From: SXOA01 sp051004015
Lineage (GTDB): Bacteria; Planctomycetota; Planctomycetia; Pirellulales; Pirellulaceae
Direction: 5' to 3'
Assembly: GCA_051004015.1 (NCBI GenBank)
Contig: JBPCKT010000092.1
Span: 1-21,322, forward strand
DNA length: 21,322 nucleotides
Below the pieces are notes generated by a model that saw nothing but the letters and a program-made list of their open reading frames with translations, made no database searches and was not told the DNA's origin. Positions 1 to 5,098 of the stretch are shown here, one piece after another. Each line of letters starts with the position of its first letter. Position 1 is the first letter of the stretch. Position numbers and translations under genes: made by a program.

Positions 1-300
1 CTTCACGGCGGCGGCCTTCCCGCAACTTGGAGACGGTCGGCTTCCGCACAAATTCGTTTCGAGGCTTGCTCAGCATTCACTCACGTTTCGGCCTGCAACT
101 TCGCCAAGTCGCCATAAGCGACCCTTACACCAGAGACTCAGGCGGCTTCGTCACCTCCACCACCCCTCCAGTTGCTACCGGCTGGAACGACCCCTGCCGG
201 ACAGGACTTGCACCTGCAAAACATCAAACACCTTTTCAAGGCGTACCCAGGATGTCAAAGAACACGTTGGAGTCCCGCCTTCAGGCGGTCCCTTCTGAAC
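1..300 (-). mobile_element. Mobile-element remnant, possibly 5' domain of a group II intron
   Basis: No convincing protein gene is seen. An open plus-strand frame (27-305) encodes a peptide of a kind I recall as recurring 'hypothetical' ORFs in many bacteria, with stretches such as FVTSTTPPVATGWNDPCR. Such ORFs often look like antisense readings of a structured mobile RNA or element end. Read on the minus strand, the segment contains AGGTGCAAGTCCTG (about 205-218), which resembles the GUGCAAGUCC-type stretches near the start of bacterial group II introns, followed by GC-rich complementary runs. If so, the intron-encoded protein would lie beyond base 1. No IEP, domain V or intron boundary can be seen, so the assignment is weak. 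It could equally be the end of an insertion sequence. Confidence 0.3.
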
Positions 301-419
301 ACTGAAAACTGAACACTCCCGCCTCACCCTCCTTAGCCCTCGCGCGGAGCTCCGCTCCCTGTTCTCCTATTATACAGAATGGCACTTCTGCCTAAGTGTC
401 TAGTACTTTCGGTGGGTAG

Positions 420-683
420 GCTTCCAGCCTGCTTTCCCAACCCAACGACGTCCCCGGCATCATCGACGCGGTCAGCACCATCTTCGGCAGCCACAAGGTG
501 AACATTGCCCAGATGTCCGTCGGCCGCACCACCCCCGGCGGCGGCGCGATCGGCGTCCTCAACCTCGACGGCCACCCCCCCGCCGCCGCCCTCGACGAAT
601 TCCGCACCCACCCCGCCATCTCCGGCGCCCGCATTTTGGAGTCGCCAGCAGCTAGAGAGATGCCGACTTGTCTGAGGTGGTAG
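420..683 (+). pseudogene. serA: Truncated serA remnant (C-terminal ACT domain of D-3-phosphoglycerate dehydrogenase)
   Basis: The frame opening after the TAG at 417-419 reads through DVPGIIDAVSTIFGSHKVN, IAQMSVGR, GGGAIGVLNLDG and ALDEFRTHPAISGARILE. This is the regulatory ACT domain that closes bacterial SerA, the first enzyme of serine synthesis from 3-phosphoglycerate. Only about 75 codons of a roughly 530-residue protein remain: the NAD-binding and catalytic domains are missing and no start codon or RBS fits. After ILE the frame runs on into an unrelated tail (SPAAREMPTCLRW), so the 3' end also seems replaced. The left breakpoint falls in GGTAGGCTTCCAGCCTGC (414-431), a sequence I recall as similar to a dispersed planctomycete intergenic repeat. 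An intact serA presumably lies elsewhere in the genome (inference). Confidence 0.8.
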
Positions 684-733
684 GGGCTTTCGAGCTTAAC
701 GTCGCCCCCTTTCTGTTTTCGGGCGGACGCCAC

Positions 734-762
734 TTGACAACGACTTAAAGTCCTGGTTTAAT
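734..762 (+). promoter_or_regulatory. Sigma70-type promoter for the retron RNA/operon
   Basis: TTGACA (734-739) is followed after exactly 17 bases by TTTAAT (757-762). The predicted start of transcription is around 769-771, ten or so bases before the 5' arm of the inverted repeat that closes the putative retron RNA. The -35 is a perfect consensus and the -10 matches 4 of 6 positions. It is placed where a promoter for the non-coding RNA and the three downstream ORFs would be expected. Confidence 0.65.
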
Positions 763-769
763 TCGCTAC

Positions 770-964
770 GACAAGTCGAGTTCTCTCAAGCGTGCAGCAA
801 TGCACTGCCCGAAAGGGCGTGAACAGCGTCGAAAGACGCTGCCGATTTCCCCGAGTGTGGCGTCCTAGCCCTGCCGGGGGCGGGCTCTGCCCCGCGACAT
901 CCGTGTCGCGGCACAGTGGTGTTGGGATTCGCCGTGAATCCCTGGTTCGCAACCATTGAGAGAA
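770..964 (+). ncRNA. Putative retron msr-msd RNA
   Basis: The arms TTCTCTCAA (781-789) and TTGAGAGAA (956-964) are perfect reverse complements and enclose 166 bases, as the a1/a2 arms of retron RNAs do. The 5' arm is followed by G790 in the context AAGC, matching the AGC context of the branching guanosine in known retrons. Inside are stem-loops in series: GTGCA-GCAA-TGCAC (792-805), GCCC-GAAA-GGGC (807-818) and CAGCGTC-GAAA-GACGCTG (824-841), all with GNRA loops. Then come CCGCGACA-TCCG-TGTCGCGG (892-911, UNCG loop), GGGATTC-GCCGT-GAATCCC (924-942) and TGGTT-CGC-AACCA (943-955). I read 790 to about 850 as msr and about 850-955 as msd, but the boundary cannot be fixed by eye. The long single msd hairpin of textbook retrons is not obvious. 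Context supports the call: a promoter just upstream and a retron-type RT in the same transcription unit. Confidence 0.72.
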
Positions 965-976
965 AGGAGGTGTGCA

Positions 977-1225
977 TTGCGCACTACTCAACTCGCCTCG
1001 TCGCCGGGTGATACTGACTCGTTCGTGTCCCGCGGTCAGCGAATAGCTGATTGGTGGAATTCGCTTCGGGTGTCGGAGGATCCTGGCGCAACCACTTGGG
1101 AAGTTTTGGATGGATTGGAACGTGAGGTAACGGATTGCTTGGCGGTGGAACCGCAAGACATGAGTCGCGCGGAATCCTTAACTGCCTTAGCAATCTTATT
1201 AGTTGCCGGACGTCTGAACCACTGA
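977..1225 (+). CDS. Uncharacterised 82-aa retron-associated protein
   Basis: I do not recognise the family. The start chosen is TTG 977, because the strong Shine-Dalgarno AAAGGAGG (963-970) lies six bases upstream and no ATG or GTG fits in frame. The product is a small, acidic protein without a clear signal peptide. It has a tryptophan-rich helix-like stretch (ADWWNSLRVSED, about residues 24-35), a second amphipathic segment (WEVLDGLEREVTDCLAV, 41-57) and a hydrophobic C-terminal helix (LTALAILLVAGRL, 68-80). The gene sits between the retron RNA and the HTH gene, 35 bases before the latter, all on the plus strand. Retron effectors and their partners usually occupy this position, so it may be a toxin, antitoxin or adaptor (inference). 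The hydrophobic C-terminus could associate with membrane or be a packing helix. Confidence 0.62.
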   Translation: MRTTQLASSPGDTDSFVSRGQRIADWWNSLRVSEDPGATTWEVLDGLEREVTDCLAVEPQDMSRAESLTALAILLVAGRLNH

Positions 1226-1260
1226 GACTTCCCAAAACCAAAATCGACTGGCCGTGAGCC

Positions 1261-1599
1261 ATGAACATAAAACTCGGAAACACAGCTCGTCACCTGCGCG
1301 AGTCACTCGGCTTGAAACAGCGCGAAGTGGCAGAAGCTCTAGGTGTTTCCGTCGTACATCTTTGCAACATAGAAAACAATAAGTCGGCTGCGTCTCCGGC
1401 TCTTGTGGCACGCTACCAAGAACTATGGGGAGTCGACTTGTACATGCTGGCGTGGTGCATGAGCGGCGAAATAGACAATTTACCGCCTGCAATTCGTAAA
1501 CCGGCGGCTGAGTTGGCGCGCGCCTGGCAAAAGCAATTGGGGTCTGTCTTAAAGCGGCGAAAGGAGGATGATTTGCCATGCTCTGTATCCGGCAAGTGA
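1261..1599 (+). CDS. XRE-family helix-turn-helix protein (retron accessory)
   Basis: A 112-aa protein with an N-terminal Cro/CI-type HTH at about residues 6-60: NTARHLRESLGLKQREVAEA, then LGVSVVHLCNIENNKS for helices 2-3 and the typical IE(N) turn. This predicts DNA binding by a dimer. The C-terminal half (about 61-112) is unassigned and ends in a basic segment (KRRKEDD). ATG 1261 is the only sensible start, but no good Shine-Dalgarno precedes it, so translation may depend on coupling to the upstream 82-aa ORF. Its end overlaps the RT start by 22 bases, and the RT's RBS (AAAGGAGG, 1560-1567) lies inside this gene. One published retron class carries an HTH accessory protein (type VI, as I recall), and this layout may belong there. 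It could be a transcriptional autorepressor or the antitoxin/effector of the retron. Confidence 0.85.
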   Translation: MNIKLGNTARHLRESLGLKQREVAEALGVSVVHLCNIENNKSAASPALVARYQELWGVDLYMLAWCMSGEIDNLPPAIRKPAAELARAWQKQLGSVLKRRKEDDLPCSVSGK

Positions 1600-2630
1600 A
1601 GCACCTAGCTGCGGCACTACAGACATCGGAAAGTCGTCTCCGAGAAGTAGCAGATAATCCTGAGGAATTCTGCGAAGAGCTGATGTTGCTTGATCCTGCC
1701 AAGCCTGCCAAGCCCCGGCCGGTCTTGGATGTGCGAGGTGAATTGCGCCAGTTTCAGAATCGGCTGTTACGCGGTGTGCTGCTGCCAAAACTCACTCCCT
1801 CGGATTTTAGTCATGGGAGCATAAGAGGCCGGCATGTCAAAACAAATGTGATGCCTCATATCGATTCTGTCTTTGTACTAACCGCTGATATTTCCAATTT
1901 TTATCCGACAATAAGTCACAACCGCGTTTACCGGTTATTCGCGGGTAAGTTCCAGTGCAGCCCTGACGTGGCTCATATTTGCACTCGTCTCTGCACCCAC
2001 GACTACCATTTGGCGCTTGGTCTCGTCACCAGTCCGGCGATCGCAGATCAAGTCCTCCTCGACATTGACCGGCGTTTGGGGGCAGCATGCGTCAACGCCG
2101 GATTGACATACACCCGATACGTGGATGACCTAAGCATCTCTGGACCGTTTGACCTGGAGAATAGCGGCTTTGGCAGCCTTGTGCACCGCATCATGGCTGA
2201 GCATGGGCTTGCGATGAATCCGTCGAAGAATCGGTTTGGACGGTTAGCGAGAGGCGAACAAATTACCAAAATCGTCATACGCCGAGGACACCCAGATGTT
2301 CGACGCGAGTATCTCGCAGAACTTGAACGACAACTCGATGACGCGATCAACCTTGGAAATGGTCGCCAGTTCGATGGACCTTACTACCTTAGGAACCAAA
2401 TTGCCGGCAGAGTCCAATTTGCTTGCTGGATCAACCCAGGTCGAAGACAAAAGCTCGTGGCGAAATTCCGTACGGTGCCGTGGCGTCAAGCTGCGATTGA
2501 GGCCGCAAATAGAGGATTGGTAGTCGCGAAAAAACGACTAATCAAACTTCAGGCCGAACCAAAGGTGACGGAGAGCATAGGAACAATTCATTGCGCAGCT
2601 CCTTTGCCGCCTAACGGCGGCAATTTGTAG
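1578..2630 (+). CDS. Retron-type reverse transcriptase
   Basis: A 350-aa protein, close to the usual 300-350 aa of retron RTs. It aligns by eye with RT-Ec86 along its length. The segment TNVMPHIDSVFVLTADISNF (89-108) matches the Ec86 region NATPH plus the catalytic Asp of motif A (D104). ALGLVTSPAIAD (146-157) corresponds to the LPQGAPSSP motif. TRYVDDLSIS (179-188) is the catalytic YxDD box with D183 and D184, and HGLAMNPSKN (209-218) matches the EGLVINSKK motif. ITKIVIRRGHPDVRREYL (229-246) matches the VTGLV thumb motif. Start ATG 1578 follows a strong RBS (AAAGGAGG, ten bases upstream). No maturase or endonuclease domain is present, which argues against a group II intron protein. Expected role: copying the msd part of the upstream RNA into msDNA primed from the 2'-OH of a guanosine. 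The codon for stop lies just after an 8-bp hairpin (2604-2623). Confidence 0.9.
   Translation: MLCIRQVKHLAAALQTSESRLREVADNPEEFCEELMLLDPAKPAKPRPVLDVRGELRQFQNRLLRGVLLPKLTPSDFSHGSIRGRHVKTNVMPHIDSVFVLTADISNFYPTISHNRVYRLFAGKFQCSPDVAHICTRLCTHDYHLALGLVTSPAIADQVLLDIDRRLGAACVNAGLTYTRYVDDLSISGPFDLENSGFGSLVHRIMAEHGLAMNPSKNRFGRLARGEQITKIVIRRGHPDVRREYLAELERQLDDAINLGNGRQFDGPYYLRNQIAGRVQFACWINPGRRQKLVAKFRTVPWRQAAIEAANRGLVVAKKRLIKLQAEPKVTESIGTIHCAAPLPPNGGNL
2604..2623 (+). other. Perfect 8-bp hairpin at the 3' end of the RT gene
   Basis: TTGCCGCC (2604-2611), loop TAAC, GGCGGCAA (2616-2623), ending seven bases before the RT stop codon. It is followed by TTTG only, so it is a weak intrinsic terminator at best. 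It may stabilise the 3' end of the retron mRNA. Confidence 0.4.
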
Positions 2631-2737
2631 CCAGCCCCGGAAATCGACTCACGGGCATTCGGTCAGCCCCGTAGTGGCGGCCCGAGGGACGGGTGGGCGT
2701 TACGCCGCTAAGGGCGCCTTCCATATCCCGGCGGAGT

Positions 2738-2792
2738 TTACGGGTTCCTCTTCTCTGCTCGCGCTTGGAAATCAGAGAAGAGGAACCCGTAA
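2738..2792. repeat. Perfect 20-bp inverted repeat (large hairpin)
   Basis: The left arm 2738-2757 begins TTACGGGTTCC and the right arm 2773-2792 ends GGAACCCGTAA. The arms are exact reverse complements separated by 15 bases (2758-2772). Pairing can continue outward imperfectly through GCGG (2731-2734) and CCGC (2796-2799). There is no T-run on either side, so it is not a standard terminator. It resembles a REP/MITE-type palindrome. Confidence 0.85.
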
Positions 2793-2802
2793 TTCCCGCG
2801 GC

Positions 2803-2838
2803 AAAGTAGGCCGCGAGTCCTCTCGAGGGGTCGGCAGA
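2803..2838 (+). repeat. Dispersed repeat copy A (AAAGTAGGCCGC plus hairpin)
   Basis: AAAGTAGGCCGC (2803-2814) is followed by an imperfect hairpin GAGTCCTC-TC-GAGGGGTC. The same 12 bases occur in inverted orientation at 2991-3002, also adjacent to a hairpin. Confidence 0.5.
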
Positions 2839-2967
2839 GTGCGGCGGGCAGTGGCAAAGACATTCCACGTAGGTGGTCTCGGGACCGCGATGACTGCGGC
2901 AATCGCCGCCAGGCGTCCGAGGCAATCCTTAATCGCCACTCCACGTCATTCCGGAAGCTACGTCAAC

Positions 2968-3010
2968 TCTCTGGGCTCGCCACGGGAGTGGCGGCCTACT
3001 TTTCTTGCGT
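2968..3010 (-). repeat. Dispersed repeat copy B (inverted copy of AAAGTAGGCCGC plus hairpin)
   Basis: On the minus strand AAAGTAGGCCGC (3002-2991) is followed by GCCAC-TCCC-GTGGC. With copy A it forms a widely spaced inverted pair about 180 bases apart. Confidence 0.5.
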
Positions 3011-3064
3011 TGAGCGCGTGTCGGAGGCCCGCGCCCTGCGATGAAGCGGTTTCGAGAACGTCCT

Positions 3065-4057
3065 TTATTCCAAAAGCCTTCCAAAGCCCACAACCAGACA
3101 AATGATGACGAACGCGATCACCGCGGCAATGACGACTCCGATGGAGTAGTAGAATTCCAAGCCAAAACGCTTCCACGAAAATCCCTGGTGCACCCAGTCC
3201 TCCATCTGCTTGGGGCCAAATCGCTCGGTCAGCCCGCCGACGTGCAGCCAGAAGTTCGCCATCCCGTAGAGGAAGGCGACGACCAGACCGGTGGCCAGAA
3301 ATCCTGGATGGATGAGTGCCAAAGGGAGCCCGATCAAAAACCACATACCGATGAAGGCCAGCCGCTCCCAGCAAAACCGTTCGTAGACGGGAACGGACAC
3401 CGTCTGTCCCTGGCAGCTCGAACAGATCGCGACTTCGGGAAAGTGCCACAGGTCGCATTTCTCGCACGCGCTTCCCTTGAAAACGGCCAATCGCCCGAGC
3501 GTCGGCGCGGCGGCCGCTGCCGTTGCGGAGGGACGCTCGGCCGTAACCGCCGCGCCGCCTGGAGCGCGCAGATCGAGCGTGCTGGTGAAATTCCCGACCA
3601 GCGCGCTGTAGCGCAGATTCGCGACGTAAGTCCCGCCCGCGGTCAAATTCACCTGGTACGCCTGCTTGAGGCTCATGAATTCGGTTTCCAGAGTGTGGGA
3701 ACCCGGAGTTGTCTGAACCTGGACGTTGACCCCTTTCTTCAGGAAGCCCGTTCCGATGAGCTTCCCATCCAGGCTGACCTGCACTTCCATGTCGATCCAG
3801 AAGAACTTGCCGGGGAAAACGACTTGCAGGATCACGGGCTCGCGAGCTGTCGGACTCGCGGGAGACTGGCTCGGCGCGGGGGGGCGGACCCGTGCGGCTG
3901 GGGGCGATGGGGGCGCGGGGATAGCCGCGGCGGGGGCTATCGATGTCTTGGGGACGGTGATCGGCACCTGACAAACAGGACACTTCCCTGTTTTGCCGGC
4001 CAGTTCCTCTTTGACCGTCAGCAACTTGCCGCAGCTCGAACAACTGAAAGTAATCAC
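3065..4057 (-). CDS. Zinc-ribbon, PEGA-like, multi-membrane-segment protein
   Basis: A 330-aa product if translation starts at GTG 4057, giving VITFSCSSCGKLLTVKEELA, the usual opening of planctomycete zinc-ribbon proteins. A TTG start at 4141 would add 28 residues that look non-coding. Domains: zinc ribbon 1 with Cys 6, 9, 26 and 29; a Pro/Ala linker (41-73); a PEGA-like beta domain (about 76-165; VSLDGKLIGTGFLKKGVNVQ, then PGSHTLE); zinc ribbon 2 with Cys 198, 201, 212 and 215; then hydrophobic segments at about 232-249, 252-270 and 303-327. The protein is probably in the cytoplasmic membrane with its zinc ribbons in the cytosol. No enzymatic motif is visible and the function is unknown. A 7-bp hairpin lies directly before the GTG and contains the likely RBS. 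The two smaller genes upstream on the same strand also look planctomycete-specific. Confidence 0.8.
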   Translation of the reverse strand: MITFSCSSCGKLLTVKEELAGKTGKCPVCQVPITVPKTSIAPAAAIPAPPSPPAARVRPPAPSQSPASPTAREPVILQVVFPGKFFWIDMEVQVSLDGKLIGTGFLKKGVNVQVQTTPGSHTLETEFMSLKQAYQVNLTAGGTYVANLRYSALVGNFTSTLDLRAPGGAAVTAERPSATAAAAAPTLGRLAVFKGSACEKCDLWHFPEVAICSSCQGQTVSVPVYERFCWERLAFIGMWFLIGLPLALIHPGFLATGLVVAFLYGMANFWLHVGGLTERFGPKQMEDWVHQGFSWKRFGLEFYYSIGVVIAAVIAFVIICLVVGFGRLLE

Positions 4058-4074
4058 GGGCACCTCGGGTGCCC
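4058..4074 (-). promoter_or_regulatory. Hairpin enclosing the likely RBS of the zinc-ribbon protein gene
   Basis: On the minus strand GGGCACC-CGA-GGTGCCC directly abuts the GTG start. The only Shine-Dalgarno-like sequence (GAGG, 4066-4063) straddles the loop and the 3' stem arm, so it would be partly hidden in the folded RNA. Confidence 0.4.
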
Positions 4075-4182
4075 CGTTATACCTTGCCTGTTGGGAGCTA
4101 TGCAAACACCGACTCACCACTGCCCGCGGCTTTACCGGCAAACTTTCCAGGCAAGCAAGGGTGGCACCGTTTGAAAAAGTGC

Positions 4183-4503
4183 CTAATCGCCAGGCGGCTT
4201 CGGGGTAGGTGCCTGAGAGTTGGGCAGGCTGCCAAAAAGTTCACGCATTTTTTGTTCGCGCTCTGCCTCCGGCATCGCATTCAACTCCCTCTCTAACCTC
4301 TCTTCAAACTCCCTCCATTCCTTTTGTTGCTGCCTCCATTCCTTGACTGTCATCCCCGGGCCTGACTCTCCTCTTCTGGTTGGCATTTCGATGTTCTCAT
4401 AATCCCTGATTTCGCCAGTCAGTCGGGATCGGTCGACCCACCAGGCCACGGCCAGGGCCACAATCACCGTCACCAGCAGCAGGTCGCGGATCGAGAACTT
4501 CAT
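4183..4503 (-). CDS. Small planctomycete-type membrane protein with C-terminal coiled coil
   Basis: A 106-aa protein. The N-terminus MKFSIRDLLLVTVIVALAVA followed by WWVDRSRL is a characteristic planctomycete membrane-anchor sequence, with the hydrophobic segment at about residues 7-22. The remainder is charged and helical, rich in Glu, Arg and Gln (MTVKEWRQQQKEWREFEERL at about 51-70), and probably forms a coiled coil in the cytoplasm or periplasm. It ends in a Pro-rich tail. ATG 4503 is the natural start because it opens the anchor. The family is recognisable by its anchor but has no assigned function. It lies between the two zinc-ribbon genes on the same strand, 24 bases after the stop of the upstream gene. 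Confidence 0.8.
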   Translation of the reverse strand: MKFSIRDLLLVTVIVALAVAWWVDRSRLTGEIRDYENIEMPTRRGESGPGMTVKEWRQQQKEWREFEERLERELNAMPEAEREQKMRELFGSLPNSQAPTPKPPGD

Positions 4504-4527
4504 GGGGCCTAGAGGCAGTTGGAATTG

Positions 4528-4782
4528 TCAGCCTTTTGACTTGGCTTCGAGATACGCCTCGTAAAGAGCGGCCGGATTCTCAGCAGTCAGTTCGGTATGT
4601 CCGCATTCGCCGCAGATGGTTGCACTCAATTGGGCGTAGACCGCCCCTTTGAACAGCCAGGCTTCTGGATTGGTGTATCCGACGTGGGCTTTGAGCCGGC
4701 CGTCCGAGGATTCCCCCTGATCCATGACTCGCACCAGAGGAATGATTTTGTCCGAGTCGCATTTCGCGCAACGCTCTTTCAT
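4528..4782 (-). CDS. 84-aa zinc-ribbon protein
   Basis: A small protein with two CxxC pairs, C5xxC8 near the start and C57xxC60 (ICGECGHTE), enough to form one zinc ribbon. Between them lies a short beta-rich region with GRLKAHVGYTNPEAWLFKGA. No DNA-binding or catalytic motif is recognised. Small proteins of this type, with a zinc ribbon and a GYTNPEAWLFKG-like middle, occur as uncharacterised proteins in planctomycetes as far as I recall. ATG 4782 follows GGAGAG, which is itself part of a three-copy 19-bp tandem repeat. It is probably the first gene of a short minus-strand group with the small membrane protein downstream. Confidence 0.8.
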   Translation of the reverse strand: MKERCAKCDSDKIIPLVRVMDQGESSDGRLKAHVGYTNPEAWLFKGAVYAQLSATICGECGHTELTAENPAALYEAYLEAKSKG

Positions 4783-4783
4783 G

Positions 4784-4838
4784 GGTCACTCTCCACTTTG
4801 TTGGTCACTCTCCACTTTGCTCGCCACTCTCCATTTGA
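4784..4838 (-). repeat. Three 19-bp tandem repeats carrying a repeated Shine-Dalgarno
   Basis: Plus-strand copies GGTCACTCTCCACTTTGT (4784-4801) and GGTCACTCTCCACTTTGC (4803-4820), then a diverged copy CGCCACTCTCCATTTGA (4822-4838), at period 19. On the minus strand each copy carries GTGGAGAGTG or a close variant. The copy nearest the ATG supplies the ribosome-binding site of the 84-aa protein. Confidence 0.85.
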
Positions 4839-5098
4839 TGAGGTTATTCTAACGGGCGGCGCATGAAAAAGCCCTGCGAACACGAACGGCCAGGCAGTGG
4901 GCACGCAGTGTTAAGAAACCGAATCATCCCACTTCCCAATCGCCATGAGACACCCCCCAAATATGGGGGGAAGTGGGGGCGGAGAGGCCGGTTTTTGCCA
5001 GCGCAACCTCTCTAGTTGACCCAAATTGCCACAATGGAGATGATTGATGTTTCGTGCTCTTAACATCTTGTTTCGCTTCTTGAACACGGAGCCGCATC
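4839..5098. promoter_or_regulatory. Divergent intergenic region with a G/C hairpin
   Basis: It separates the minus-strand zinc-ribbon gene from the plus-strand OB-fold gene. It contains CCCACTTCCC (4928-4937) paired with GGGAAGTGGG (4968-4977), and alternatively CCCCCC (4953-4958) paired with GGGGGG (4965-4970). The two stems share bases 4968-4970 and exclude each other. TTGACC at about 5016-5021 could be a -35 for the plus-strand gene, but no good -10 follows. Confidence 0.4.

Larger units (their letters stand above)
2631..3064. other. Gene-free stretch with inverted repeats, right flank of the retron island
   Basis: No reading frame here looks like a protein: an open plus-strand frame (2674-3105) has repeat-derived, low-information sequence and runs into the antisense of the next gene. 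The interval carries the 20-bp inverted repeat at 2738-2792 and two opposed copies of AAAGTAGGCCGC (2803-2814 and 2991-3002), each followed by a small hairpin. It looks like an accumulation of dispersed palindromic elements. Confidence 0.55.

Noticed and set aside
792..841. GNRA hairpin series as a group II intron or riboswitch
   Set aside because: The RT downstream lacks maturase and endonuclease domains, there is no domain V, and the a1/a2 repeat plus AGC context fit a retron better.
758..1293. Several open minus-strand frames over the retron RNA and first ORF (for example 758-1156, 1036-1293)
   Set aside because: They are antisense to a promoter, structured RNA and RBS-bearing ORF, have no RBS of their own and show no protein-like composition.
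2609..2615. GCCTAAC, an attC-like core (RYYYAAC), at the end of the RT gene
   Set aside because: No matching GTTRRRY partner with suitable arms was found in the following 150 bases, and no integron integrase is present.
2674..3105. Plus-strand 143-codon open frame
   Set aside because: It consists of inverted-repeat sequence and runs into the antisense of the zinc-ribbon gene, with no RBS and no recognisable domain.
2958..4174. Two long open frames (2958-4043 minus, 3041-4174 plus) overlapping the zinc-ribbon membrane protein
   Set aside because: Their sequences are Arg/Pro-rich, low in hydrophobic structure and typical of GC-rich shadow frames; the 3065-4057 frame has zinc ribbons and membrane segments.
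4784..4838. Short tandem repeats as a possible CRISPR fragment
   Set aside because: The copies are directly adjacent at period 19 with no variable spacers and no cas genes.
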